A stretch of 5,297 nt of DNA from Chloroflexota bacterium (GCA_021790375.1 JAJYEB010000154.1:1-5297), one strand, 5' to 3'; shown: positions 1 through 5,237, counted from the first letter of the stretch. The notes: generated by a model from the sequence alone, not told the origin. Translations and numbers: made by a program.

Positions 1-338
1 AGCGGGCCGGAGGCCGATGGGACTGTGCTGGTGGCCCGGGTCGGGGCCGGCGTCGCGACCGCGGGGCGCGGGACGTCGCTGCGGATCCACACGGCGGACG
101 CACTCGCGACCAGGACCAGCGCGACGGCGACGGCGAGTCGGGTGAACCGGCTGTCTCCCCGGCGCGGCGGTTGGCGCGGGCCGGGCAGGACAGGCGTCCG
201 GTCGGCCGGTTCCGTCGCGGCCGGATCGAACCCGCGCACGCCGGGCACGGCGAGGTCCGGCTCCCGCTCGCCGGGCACGGCGAGGTCCGGCGCCCGCTCG
301 CCGGGCAGCCTCGACGCGGGGCCGCGCTCGTCGGTCAT
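1..338 (-). CDS. Proline-rich single-pass membrane protein, 5' part only (runs off left edge)
   Basis: An open frame of 112 codons begins at ATG 338 and leaves the window without a stop. The product has a charged, proline-rich N-terminus (about residues 1-67) with a near-perfect 10-residue tandem repeat (ERAPDLAVPG then EREPDLAVPG, about residues 14-33). A basic stretch follows (RR at 59-60, R64, R67), then one hydrophobic segment at about 68-85 (LAVAVALVLVASASAVWI), then a Pro/Ala/Thr-rich tail. This suggests a cytoplasmic N-terminus, one membrane anchor and an exported C-terminal part of unknown nature beyond the edge. An in-frame ATG at 347 is possible. I prefer 338 because CACAAT (351-346) sits exactly 7 nt before it, as at two other genes here, and no Shine-Dalgarno is visible. 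I recognise no family. Anti-sigma-like or substrate-binding membrane proteins can look like this, but nothing here decides it. Confidence 0.6.
   Translation of the reverse strand, partial: MTDERGPASRLPGERAPDLAVPGEREPDLAVPGVRGFDPAATEPADRTPVLPGPRQPPRRGDSRFTRLAVAVALVLVASASAVWIRSDVPRPAVATPAPTRATSTVPSASGP
241..300 (-). repeat. 30-bp tandem duplication inside the truncated membrane-protein gene
   Basis: Plus-strand bases 241-270 and 271-300 are identical except for one base (t at 262, g at 292). The unit is a multiple of three and keeps the frame, so it duplicates ten residues (ERxPDLAVPG) in the cytoplasmic, probably disordered, part of the protein. The near-identity suggests a recent duplication. 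Confidence 0.85.
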
Positions 339-345
339 GGTCCGC

Positions 346-351
346 ATTGTG
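346..351 (-). promoter_or_regulatory. Candidate -10 element for a leaderless transcript of the gene at 338
   Basis: On the minus strand CACAAT lies exactly 7 nt upstream of ATG 338, which would place the transcription start at or next to the start codon. No convincing -35 is present (TTCGCC at 373-368 with a 16-nt spacer is weak). Support comes mainly from the same geometry at 1001 and 5230. Confidence 0.35.
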
Positions 352-571
352 GCAGGCCGTGGTGGCCGGCGAACCAGTCCCCGATGGACGTTCGGACCCG
401 TGCCAGGATCGGGCCCACGCCGCATCCTCGCCAGTGCCGCATCCTGGCCGGCGCGTCGGCCGCATCCCGGTCGGGTCGCCGCCGCCAGATTGGCGCCCGA
501 GGAACGCGGACAGGATCGTGACCGCCGGATTCTCGGCGGGAGACAACCTGGAAGCGGTCCCCGGTTCCTGA

Positions 572-583
572 TCCTTCACGCTC
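572..583. repeat. 12-bp repeated motif, copy 1 (TCCTTCACGCTC)
   Basis: An exact 12-bp match to 867-878. In both copies it is followed by C-rich sequence and then TAACG plus GTAT on the plus strand (TAACG at 600-604 and GTAT at 609-612 here). Function unknown; possibly a shared regulatory site. Confidence 0.5.
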
Positions 584-609
584 CCCCCGATCGTGCTCGT
601 AACGGGGGG
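583..609. repeat. 7-bp perfect inverted repeat (C6G / CG6)
   Basis: CCCCCCG at 583-589 and CGGGGGG at 603-609 flank a 13-nt loop. No T-run follows on either strand, so it is not a good intrinsic terminator. It overlaps the first copy of the 12-bp TCCTTCACGCTC motif and could be an operator or an RNA hairpin. Confidence 0.5.
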
Positions 610-738
610 TATCGCCACGTCGGCACGCGTCAGGGCATCGATCCGGGTCGCGCCGCAATCCGGGCAGGACAATCTGGCGGACGGTCGGGCAAGCGATCGG
701 GGCTGCCACGCTGGCGGCTGCAACGATGACGGGCGACA

Positions 739-808
739 GGCAGCCGTGCCGCGGCGAGCTCCGGACGACCACGGACGAAGGGCAACGGTGCCGCGGCGGC
801 CTCCGGAC
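739..808. repeat. 28-bp imperfect direct repeat, 42-bp period
   Basis: Bases 739-766 and 781-808 match at 24 of 28 positions and share the core GTGCCGCGGCG followed by CTCCGGAC. The offset of 42 bp is a multiple of three, so any frame through it would carry a 14-residue repeat. I could not choose a credible coding frame. Confidence 0.6.
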
Positions 809-866
809 CCCACATGTCGCATACCCGATACGAGCGTTGAGCTTCCTTAACCATCAGGGGGCTTTC

Positions 867-878
867 TCCTTCACGCTC
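867..878. repeat. 12-bp repeated motif, copy 2 (TCCTTCACGCTC)
   Basis: Exact second copy of the 572-583 motif, followed by GGCCCC and TAACGTAT (885-892). It lies about 120 bp upstream of the MBL-fold gene start. Confidence 0.5.
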
Positions 879-942
879 GGCCCCTAACGTATGAGCAACG
901 GAACCGAGAAGCCTCCCTTCCAGTTCCTACCTCCCTCCCTCC

Positions 943-985
943 GAACGAGGGCGCCGATTGGGCAGGCGCCCTCGTTCCCTTTTCT
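943..985 (+). terminator. Strong hairpin followed by a short T-rich tract (possible intrinsic terminator or attenuator)
   Basis: GAACGAGGGCGCC (943-955) and GGCGCCCTCGTTC (965-977) form a perfect 13-bp stem around the 9-nt loop GATTGGGCA. On the plus strand CCTTTTCT follows, which is terminator-like though the T-run is short. On the minus strand a purine-rich GGAGGGAGGG tract follows, so the terminator sense would be plus. It ends only 23 bp before the MBL-gene start. It could therefore end a short upstream plus-strand RNA, act as an attenuator, or be a palindromic operator overlapping the MBL promoter. Confidence 0.5.
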
Positions 986-987
986 GG

Positions 988-993
988 GACAAT
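988..993 (+). promoter_or_regulatory. Candidate -10 element for a leaderless MBL-fold transcript
   Basis: GACAAT lies exactly 7 nt before ATG 1001. No Shine-Dalgarno precedes the ATG. The -35 position falls within the 3' arm of the 943-977 hairpin and has no consensus. The same geometry occurs at 338 and 5230. Confidence 0.35.
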
Positions 994-1000
994 CCCGTCG

Positions 1001-1678
1001 ATGGAGATCACCTGGTACGGCAGCGCCTGCGTGCGCCTGCGAGGGCGAGAAGGAACACTGGTCGCCGACGCGTTCCCGTCGGTCGTGGGCCCCACCGGCC
1101 GCGGCCTGACCGCCGACCTGATGACGTACTCGCATCCCGATCCCAATCCGGCCCCCACGACCCGCTCGAACGGCCGCAAGCCCGGGGCGGACGAGGGCGT
1201 CCCGACCAGCCTCCTCCCCGCCTTCCGCCTGACGGGGCCGGGCGAGTACGAGATTCACGACATCCTGGTCACGGGCATCCGCACGGCGCGGGACGAGGTC
1301 AAAGGGGCCGAGCGCGGGCTGAACACGGCGTTCGTGGTCCAGCTCGACGGGCTCCACGTGATCCACCTGGGCGACCTGGGGCACCTGCTGTCGGAAGAGC
1401 AGCTCGGGGAGATCGGCACCGTCGACGTGGCGTGCGTGCCCATCGGCGGACGACTGACGCCGGCGAAGGCGGCCGAGGTGGTGTCGCAGCTCGAGGTCCA
1501 CATGGTGGTGCCGCTGCTGGTGAGCGAGAACGAGGCAGACGCCGAGGTCGCGCTGGCGAAGTTCCTGCACGAGATGGGGGTCAAGGACCTCACGCCGCAG
1601 CCGAAGCTGACGGTCACGGTCTCGTCCGTCCCGGAGGAGACCACGATCGCGCTCCTGGAATCGCGCTCGAAGGTCTGA
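1001..1678 (+). CDS. MBL-fold (UlaG-like) protein with degenerate metal site
   Basis: 225 residues, ATG start, TGA at 1676-1678. The product resembles short UlaG/UPF0173-type metallo-beta-lactamase-fold proteins. It has the N-terminal WYG..C.RLRG strand (5-15), a conserved Asp (D23), GPGEYEI (79-85), KGAERGLNTAF (101-111), HLGDLGH (122-128) and VPIGGRLTPAKAAEVV (146-161). From family knowledge, WYGHSC, the SHDHPDH metal motif and a late MHY/H are expected. Here the first His is Ser (S8), the second motif reads SHPDPNP (44-50) with only H45 kept, and the late His region reads VVPLLVSE (169-176). H122, D125 and H128 remain. Hydrolase activity is therefore doubtful and a structural or binding role is possible. 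It is convergent with hutI, which gives no clue to its substrate. The family call is firm; the loss of function is inferred. Confidence 0.88.
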   Translation: MEITWYGSACVRLRGREGTLVADAFPSVVGPTGRGLTADLMTYSHPDPNPAPTTRSNGRKPGADEGVPTSLLPAFRLTGPGEYEIHDILVTGIRTARDEVKGAERGLNTAFVVQLDGLHVIHLGDLGHLLSEEQLGEIGTVDVACVPIGGRLTPAKAAEVVSQLEVHMVVPLLVSENEADAEVALAKFLHEMGVKDLTPQPKLTVTVSSVPEETTIALLESRSKV

Positions 1679-1699
1679 GCCGGCCCCTTCAGCCCCGTC

Positions 1700-1780
1700 G
1701 GCCGGCCGCGCCATACGCTCGCCGGCGGAGCCCTGCCCTGGTCGGCGGACCCCAACCCTGGCCGGCCGCGCCACCTGGCC
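1700..1780. repeat. Imperfect 20-bp periodic repeats in the convergent junction
   Basis: Four consecutive 20-nt units start at 1701, 1721, 1741 and 1761, each beginning GYCGGC. Units 1721 and 1741 are close relatives (GCCGGCGGAGCCCTGCCCTG and GTCGGCGGACCCCAACCCTG). A 14-bp exact repeat, GGCCGGCCGCGCCA, occurs at 1700-1713 and 1760-1773, exactly 60 bp apart. The array lies between the stops of the MBL gene and hutI. I see no T-run terminator in this junction. Confidence 0.55.
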
Positions 1781-1805
1781 CGCGCCACTCCGGGCGCCGA
1801 CCGTC

Positions 1806-3137
1806 TCAGTCCGGCGCCCCGCCCCACACCACCCGGCCGCGCTTGACCACCGCGCACACCAAGTTCGCCCCGAGCCAGTAGGGGATCTGCGTGTGGGTGG
1901 GCACGTCCCAGACAACCAGGTCGGCCTGCCTGCCCGGCTCGATCGCCCCGTGCGAGTCGCCGAGCCGCAGGGCATGCGCGGCGTTGATCGTCACCCCGGC
2001 GAGCGCCTCGGCCGCCGTCAGCCCCATCCGCAGCACCGCCAGGGACAGCATGAGCTGCAGGTTCGGCGTTGGCGACGTGCCCGGGTTGAAGTCCGTGCCG
2101 AGCGCCAGCGGCACGCCCCGGTCGATCAGCTCGCGGGCGGGCCCGTACTCCTCGCCCTTCAGGAACAGGCTGGTGGCCGGGAGGAGCGTGGCGACCACGG
2201 GGTTGCCCCGCTCCGCGGCCCGCGCCAGTGCCTCCACGCCGGCCGGTGACGGCACGCCGAGGTGATCCGCAGCCGCCGCGCCCAGCTCGGCCGCGAGCTC
2301 GGCACCGCCCGACGGACGGAGCTCGTCGGCATGCAGGCGGGGAACGAGCCCCAGTCGTGTACCGGCTTCCAGCACGCGCCGCGACTGGTCGGTGTTGAAC
2401 ACGCCCTCCTCGCAGAACACGTCGCAGAACCGGGCGATCCCCTGCGCCGCGACGGCCGGGAGCTGGACCTCGATGACGTCGCGGACGTAGGTGTCGGTCG
2501 CGTCCGGACGGCCGCGGAACTCCGGTGCGACGGCGTGGGCGCCGAGGAACGTCGGGACCAGCTCGACCGGGCCCTCGGCGTCGAGCCGGCCGATCGCCTC
2601 GAGTTGTCGCAGCTCGGCGTCGCGCTCCAGCCCGTACCCCGACTTGGCCTCGACCGTGGTGGCCCCGTGGCCCAGCATCTCGCGGAGCCAGCGCCGACCG
2701 CCGGTCACGAGATCGTCGAGGCTGGCGGCCCGGGTGGCGGCCACGGTCGAGAGGATGCCGCCCCCCGCGGCCAGGATCTCCAGGTAGCCCGCGCCCCGCC
2801 GCCGCAGGTCGATCTCGCGCTCGCGGCTCCCAGCAAAGACCAGGTGGGTGTGCGGGTCGATCAGCCCGGGGGTGACGGTGCCGCCGCGGGCGTCGAGGTG
2901 GCCGAACCGGGACGGGTCGGCCGGGTCCAGGCCGTCCGCAGCCAGGCGCCGCGTGACCTCCTCCCGGCCCCCCGCCAGGACCACGTGTCCTTCCCAGCAG
3001 GCCACCGCCAGGTCCGCGTCGGCTGCCGAGAGCACGGCGGCCTGTCCCTGGGTCGAGCCCCGGCGGAGCCCGCCGGCCATCGTGACGACCTCGCGCGCGC
3101 CATCGACGAGCAGGCCGGGCGGGCCGGCGGCGGTCAC
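1806..3137 (-). CDS. hutI: Imidazolonepropionase (histidine degradation)
   Basis: 443 residues, GTG start. It hydrolyses 4-imidazolone-5-propanoate to N-formimino-L-glutamate, the third step of histidine degradation, in the cytoplasm. It is an amidohydrolase-superfamily beta/alpha barrel. Expected metal ligands are present: HTH (H96, H98), H269 in RLHADE and D349 in LGTDFNPGTSPT (347-358). Likely substrate and catalytic residues R105 (FAGSRE), Y118, Y168 (SGYGL), H201 (FLGAHA), E272 and H292 are all there. The usual LLVDGA..VVTMAG start (9-22) and the C-terminal GxIEPGRQADLVVWD (397-411) are present. It is somewhat longer than the usual 400-420 residues, partly from an Ala/Gly-rich insert at about 24-43. 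The first in-frame start is GTG 3137, since an in-frame stop lies at 3170-3168. No Shine-Dalgarno precedes it; the sequence just upstream is C-rich. Translation probably depends on the ftcD-hutI spacer. Confidence 0.97.
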   Translation of the reverse strand: MTAAGPPGLLVDGAREVVTMAGGLRRGSTQGQAAVLSAADADLAVACWEGHVVLAGGREEVTRRLAADGLDPADPSRFGHLDARGGTVTPGLIDPHTHLVFAGSREREIDLRRRGAGYLEILAAGGGILSTVAATRAASLDDLVTGGRRWLREMLGHGATTVEAKSGYGLERDAELRQLEAIGRLDAEGPVELVPTFLGAHAVAPEFRGRPDATDTYVRDVIEVQLPAVAAQGIARFCDVFCEEGVFNTDQSRRVLEAGTRLGLVPRLHADELRPSGGAELAAELGAAAADHLGVPSPAGVEALARAAERGNPVVATLLPATSLFLKGEEYGPARELIDRGVPLALGTDFNPGTSPTPNLQLMLSLAVLRMGLTAAEALAGVTINAAHALRLGDSHGAIEPGRQADLVVWDVPTHTQIPYWLGANLVCAVVKRGRVVWGGAPD

Positions 3138-3247
3138 GGGAGGTGGGGAGTCATGCGTCGACCGCGGTCACGGGGGTCATGCGTCCGCGGCGGTCATGCG
3201 TCCGCGGCGGTCACGACATGCGACGGTCACGGCGCGGTGAGCGTCAC
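3134..3247 (-). repeat. 17-nt RTGA start/stop ladder between ftcD and hutI
   Basis: On the minus strand RTGA occurs at 3247, 3230, 3214, 3197, 3180, 3171, 3154 and 3137. The spacings are 17, 16, 17, 17, 9, 17 and 17 nt. Two units (3214 and 3197) are identical apart from the first base: RTGACCGCCGCGGACGC. Read as ORFs, the ftcD TGA overlaps GTG 3247. That frame (6 codons) stops at a TGA overlapping GTG 3230; the next (17 codons) stops overlapping ATG 3180; the next (9 codons) stops overlapping ATG 3154; the last (6 codons) stops overlapping GTG 3137, the hutI start. Starts at 3214 and 3197 give six-codon MTAADA frames that also stop on the next unit. No Shine-Dalgarno is seen. The array may couple hutI translation to ftcD by repeated reinitiation, or be a neutral duplication of an ancestral overlap. 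Confidence 0.85.
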
Positions 3248-4218
3248 GGGCCGACCCGATCGCGCGTCGCCGCCTCCAGCCGCAGCTCGAGCGCCATCGT
3301 CGGGTCGAAGTCGCAGAGGCGGAGCCAGTCCGCCGCCTGCGGCAGGCGTTCCTCGACCGGGAGGTCGCCCGGGACCCCGGCATGGTCGGCCACGTCGGTG
3401 AACGCGCGGAGCGGCATCAGCCCGATCAGCTCGGACTCCCGGACCGTCACACCCTCCGCGCCGGCGAGCCGCACGACCTCCTCCCAGACCCGCCAGAGCG
3501 GCGTGACCGTGAAGTCGAGCAGGTTCATCGAGACCTGGGCGCAATCCAGGTCCTCCAGGTAGAAGCCCTTGGCCTGGACCCGCGGCAACCCGCCGCCGCG
3601 CTCCCTGACCTGGGCCGCGATCCGCTTCGCCAGCCCCACGTCGGGCGTCTCGAGGTTGATGTTGTAGGCGATGAGGAACGGGCGGGCACCGACCACGGTC
3701 GCGCCTGCGCTGGGGTGCATGCGGGCAGGGCCCGCGTCGGGCTCGTGACCGGGCGTGCCGATCAGGTCCTTCATGCCTTCGTACTCGGGGCGCCGGATGT
3801 CCGCCAGGACCTCGCGCTCCGGGCGGGCCGCGGCCAGCGCGTAGAAGAAGACGGGCAGGTCGTACCGCTCGGCGATCCTCCGGCCGAACGCCCGGGCCAG
3901 GGCCACGGCCTCGTCCATGGTGGTCTCGCCCAGCGGCACGAACGGCACCACGTCGACCGCCCCGAGCCGCGGATGCTGGCCGGTGTGGCGTTCCATGTCG
4001 ATCCGCTCGAGGGCGACGCCGACGGCGGCGTCCATCGCGTCGGTGACGGCCCGGCTCTCACCGGCAAACGTGAGCACGCAGCGGTTGTGGTCGGGATCCT
4101 GGGTGCGGTCCAGCAGGAACACGCCGGGCACGGACGAGATCGCATGCGCCAGCGCATCGACCACCTCGGGCCGCCTGCCTTCGCTGAAGTTCGGGACGCA
4201 CTCGATGAGCCTGGCCAC
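3244..4218 (-). CDS. ftcD: Glutamate formimidoyltransferase (formiminotransferase domain only)
   Basis: 324 residues, GTG start. It transfers the formimino group of N-formimino-L-glutamate to tetrahydrofolate, giving glutamate and 5-formimino-THF, which follows directly on the HutI product. The N-terminus IECVPNFSEGR (5-15) and LLDRTQDPDHNRCVLTFAG (35-53) are typical. The HTGQHPRLGAVDVVPFVPL block (78-96) holds the expected catalytic His (H82). GATVVGARPFLIAYNINLET (172-191) and the C-terminal ESELIGLMP (261-269) mark the two formiminotransferase subdomains. The length matches single-domain bacterial enzymes. The cyclodeaminase domain of the bifunctional enzyme is absent, so 5-formimino-THF must be processed by another protein. 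The GTG is preceded by AGGAG (4226-4222), though only 3 nt away; AGAGG just upstream gives a better spacing. It lies 124 nt after the acetyltransferase gene on the same strand. Confidence 0.97.
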   Translation of the reverse strand: MARLIECVPNFSEGRRPEVVDALAHAISSVPGVFLLDRTQDPDHNRCVLTFAGESRAVTDAMDAAVGVALERIDMERHTGQHPRLGAVDVVPFVPLGETTMDEAVALARAFGRRIAERYDLPVFFYALAAARPEREVLADIRRPEYEGMKDLIGTPGHEPDAGPARMHPSAGATVVGARPFLIAYNINLETPDVGLAKRIAAQVRERGGGLPRVQAKGFYLEDLDCAQVSMNLLDFTVTPLWRVWEEVVRLAGAEGVTVRESELIGLMPLRAFTDVADHAGVPGDLPVEERLPQAADWLRLCDFDPTMALELRLEAATRDRVGP

Positions 4219-4221
4219 GGT

Positions 4222-4229
4222 CTCCTCTC
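4222..4229 (-). promoter_or_regulatory. Ribosome binding site of ftcD
   Basis: The minus-strand sequence GAGAGGAGACC immediately precedes GTG 4218, a purine-rich Shine-Dalgarno-like run. It is the only gene start in this window with such a site, and it supports GTG 4218 as the ftcD start. Confidence 0.65.
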
Positions 4230-4272
4230 GCTCACGTTCGTGCTGCAGCCTGCGGGGATCGCCGGCGCAGCC

Positions 4273-4278
4273 AGTCTA
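4273..4278 (-). promoter_or_regulatory. Weak candidate internal -10 element for ftcD-hutI
   Basis: TAGACT on the minus strand (TANNNT type) in the 124-nt gap after the acetyltransferase gene would start a transcript about 48 nt before ftcD. No -35 is apparent. If real, ftcD-hutI could be transcribed apart from the acetyltransferase gene. Confidence 0.25.
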
Positions 4279-4298
4279 GCCTCGCCGTGGGGCACTCG

Positions 4299-4335
4299 CG
4301 CCCGTCCCGCGCTTGCGATTCCGCCTGTCCCGCGC
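4299..4335. repeat. 14-bp direct repeat in the acetyltransferase-ftcD gap
   Basis: CGCCCGTCCCGCGC (4299-4312) and CGCCTGTCCCGCGC (4322-4335) differ at one base and lie 23 bp apart, just after the acetyltransferase stop. Function unknown. Confidence 0.5.
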
Positions 4336-4342
4336 CCCCGAC

Positions 4343-5230
4343 TCAGAGTTCGCGGCGCATCACCGGGAACCGGTCGTCGGCGACCACCATCGCGAAGCCG
4401 GCACGCTCCCAGAACCCCGGGAAGGCGGCGCTGGTCGCGTCGACCCGCGCCCCGGCCTCCGGGTACGTCTCCACGGCCGCGAACCCGCGGCGGGCCAGCT
4501 CGCGACAGACGTCATCGACCAGCGCCAGCGCGTGTCCCAGCCGTCGCGTCTCTTCCGTGGTCGCGATGCACGTGATCACCGCGGGCAGGGGCGACGCGGG
4601 CAGCTGCGGGTAGAGGTCCCGGAGCCGCAGCGCGCGAGGGTAGGCAGAGAGCGGCCCGAACTGGCAGTACGCCGCGGGTCGGTCGTCCAGCAACAGCACC
4701 CGGGCGTAGCTGCCGAAGACGCCCAGGCCCCGGCCCAGGAGGCCCAGCTTCCGCGGAGCACCGGCACTCGGGCGGTCGACCCGCCGGGGCGGTGGGGCGA
4801 AGGGGTTGTCGGCGATGGGGGCGAACAGGTCGGGCCCGGCGAGCAGGTCGGATTGGTCGGGAAGGTCGGGCTCGGCGGGAAGGTCGGGCTCGGCGGGAAG
4901 GTCGGCCTCGGGGCCCGAGCGGGCGCCGGTGGTGGGTGCGAACGGGTTGGTCTCCGGGGCGAACGGGTTGACCGCCGGGCGGCGTCGCGCGGCATCCTCC
5001 AGGAACGGGTTGAGCACGGGCGACTGGGCACGGTCGTGCGGCACGGCCGGAGCCGGCGACGACGACCCGGCGGCCTGCACGCGGAGCCAGCCCTCGCGGT
5101 GCGCCTTCGAGCCGGCGAGGGCGTCCTCCCAGTAGTCGCACGTCCGGTGGTCGAACGCGGGGTCGGCGCACGGTGGCACGAGCGCGAAGCTCTCCTCGTC
5201 CGAGACGTCGACGATGCGCACCCGGGTCAC
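4343..5230 (-). CDS. GNAT-like N-acetyltransferase with a disordered NPF-rich insert
   Basis: 295 residues, GTG start. The C-terminal part (about 172-295) looks like a GNAT acetyl-CoA-dependent acyltransferase: a strand ARVLLLDDRPAAYCQFGP (176-193), then VITCIATTEETRRLGHALA (218-236) with the Arg-x-x-Gly-x-Ala acetyl-CoA loop (R229, G232, A234), an amphipathic helix, and a final FPGFWERAGFAMV (270-282). The N-terminal segment with C21 and C31 followed by YWE (33-35) recalls actinobacterial GNAT proteins with a PCxxCxFWE start. Between WL (48-49) and the GNAT strand lies an insert of about 100 residues rich in Pro, Ala, Asp and Glu, with four NPF motifs (74, 88, 95, 142) and EPDLPA repeats (about 108-125). 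The substrate is unknown. It is first in a likely operon with ftcD and hutI, though no role in histidine breakdown is evident. No Shine-Dalgarno; TACACT lies 7 nt before the GTG. Confidence 0.72.
   Translation of the reverse strand: MTRVRIVDVSDEESFALVPPCADPAFDHRTCDYWEDALAGSKAHREGWLRVQAAGSSSPAPAVPHDRAQSPVLNPFLEDAARRRPAVNPFAPETNPFAPTTGARSGPEADLPAEPDLPAEPDLPDQSDLLAGPDLFAPIADNPFAPPPRRVDRPSAGAPRKLGLLGRGLGVFGSYARVLLLDDRPAAYCQFGPLSAYPRALRLRDLYPQLPASPLPAVITCIATTEETRRLGHALALVDDVCRELARRGFAAVETYPEAGARVDATSAAFPGFWERAGFAMVVADDRFPVMRREL
4861..4911 (-). repeat. 18-bp tandem repeat encoding EPDLPA units
   Basis: Plus-strand GAAGGTCGGGCTCGGCGG at 4861-4878 is repeated exactly at 4879-4896, and a third, diverged copy starts at 4897. 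In the acetyltransferase frame these give the consecutive DLPAEP-type units of the insert. The exact nucleotide identity points to recent duplication. Confidence 0.85.
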
Positions 5231-5237
5231 GCGAGCG

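Larger units (their letters stand above)
339..1000. other. Intergenic region without a convincing gene
   Basis: Open frames exist on both strands, as expected at this GC content, but their products are arginine-rich and show no recognisable domain or start signals that agree. The region does hold structure: a triple GCCGCATCC repeat (419-468), a 7-bp inverted repeat (583-609), a 12-bp motif repeated at 572-583 and 867-878, a 28-bp direct repeat (739-766 and 781-808), a pyrimidine-rich tract (911-942) and a strong hairpin (943-977). The stretch around 835-985 is visibly less GC-rich than its surroundings, which fits a regulatory region. Overlapping -10-like hexamers occur on both strands there (TAACGT 885-890 plus; TACGTT 891-886 minus). 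A small RNA or small gene here cannot be excluded. Confidence 0.6.

Noticed and set aside
542..568. GGAACC-N15-GTTGTC on the minus strand, like an ECF sigma promoter
   Set aside because: It lies about 200 nt upstream of the only candidate gene (338), and such short motifs are expected by chance at this GC content.
335..772. Minus-strand open frame of 145 codons whose TGA overlaps ATG 338 by 4 nt
   Set aside because: The overlap looks operon-like, but the product is arginine-rich with no domain, and the gene at 338 seems to have its own leaderless promoter. A small gene is not fully excluded.
630..854. Minus-strand 74-codon frame with AGGAG at 870-866 and TACGTT at 891-886
   Set aside because: The start signals are suggestive, but AGGAG is 11 nt from the ATG, the product is unrecognisable and dominated by Arg/Pro, and the rival frames look equally plausible.
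884..1975. Long minus-strand open frame (363 codons) antisense to the MBL gene and overlapping the hutI 3' end
   Set aside because: Its product is arginine/glycine-rich without a domain, and the opposite strand and another frame carry clearly recognisable proteins.
3149..3240. CRISPR-like reading of the 17-bp repeats
   Set aside because: The units are directly contiguous, 17 nt, without spacers, and are better explained by the start/stop ladder.
2262..3401. Long plus-strand open frame (379 codons) across hutI
   Set aside because: It lies antisense to an unmistakable hutI and runs through the spacer repeats; composition is typical of a high-GC shadow frame.
3382..4575. Long plus-strand open frame (397 codons) across ftcD
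   Set aside because: It is antisense to an unmistakable ftcD, with no domain and no sensible start context.
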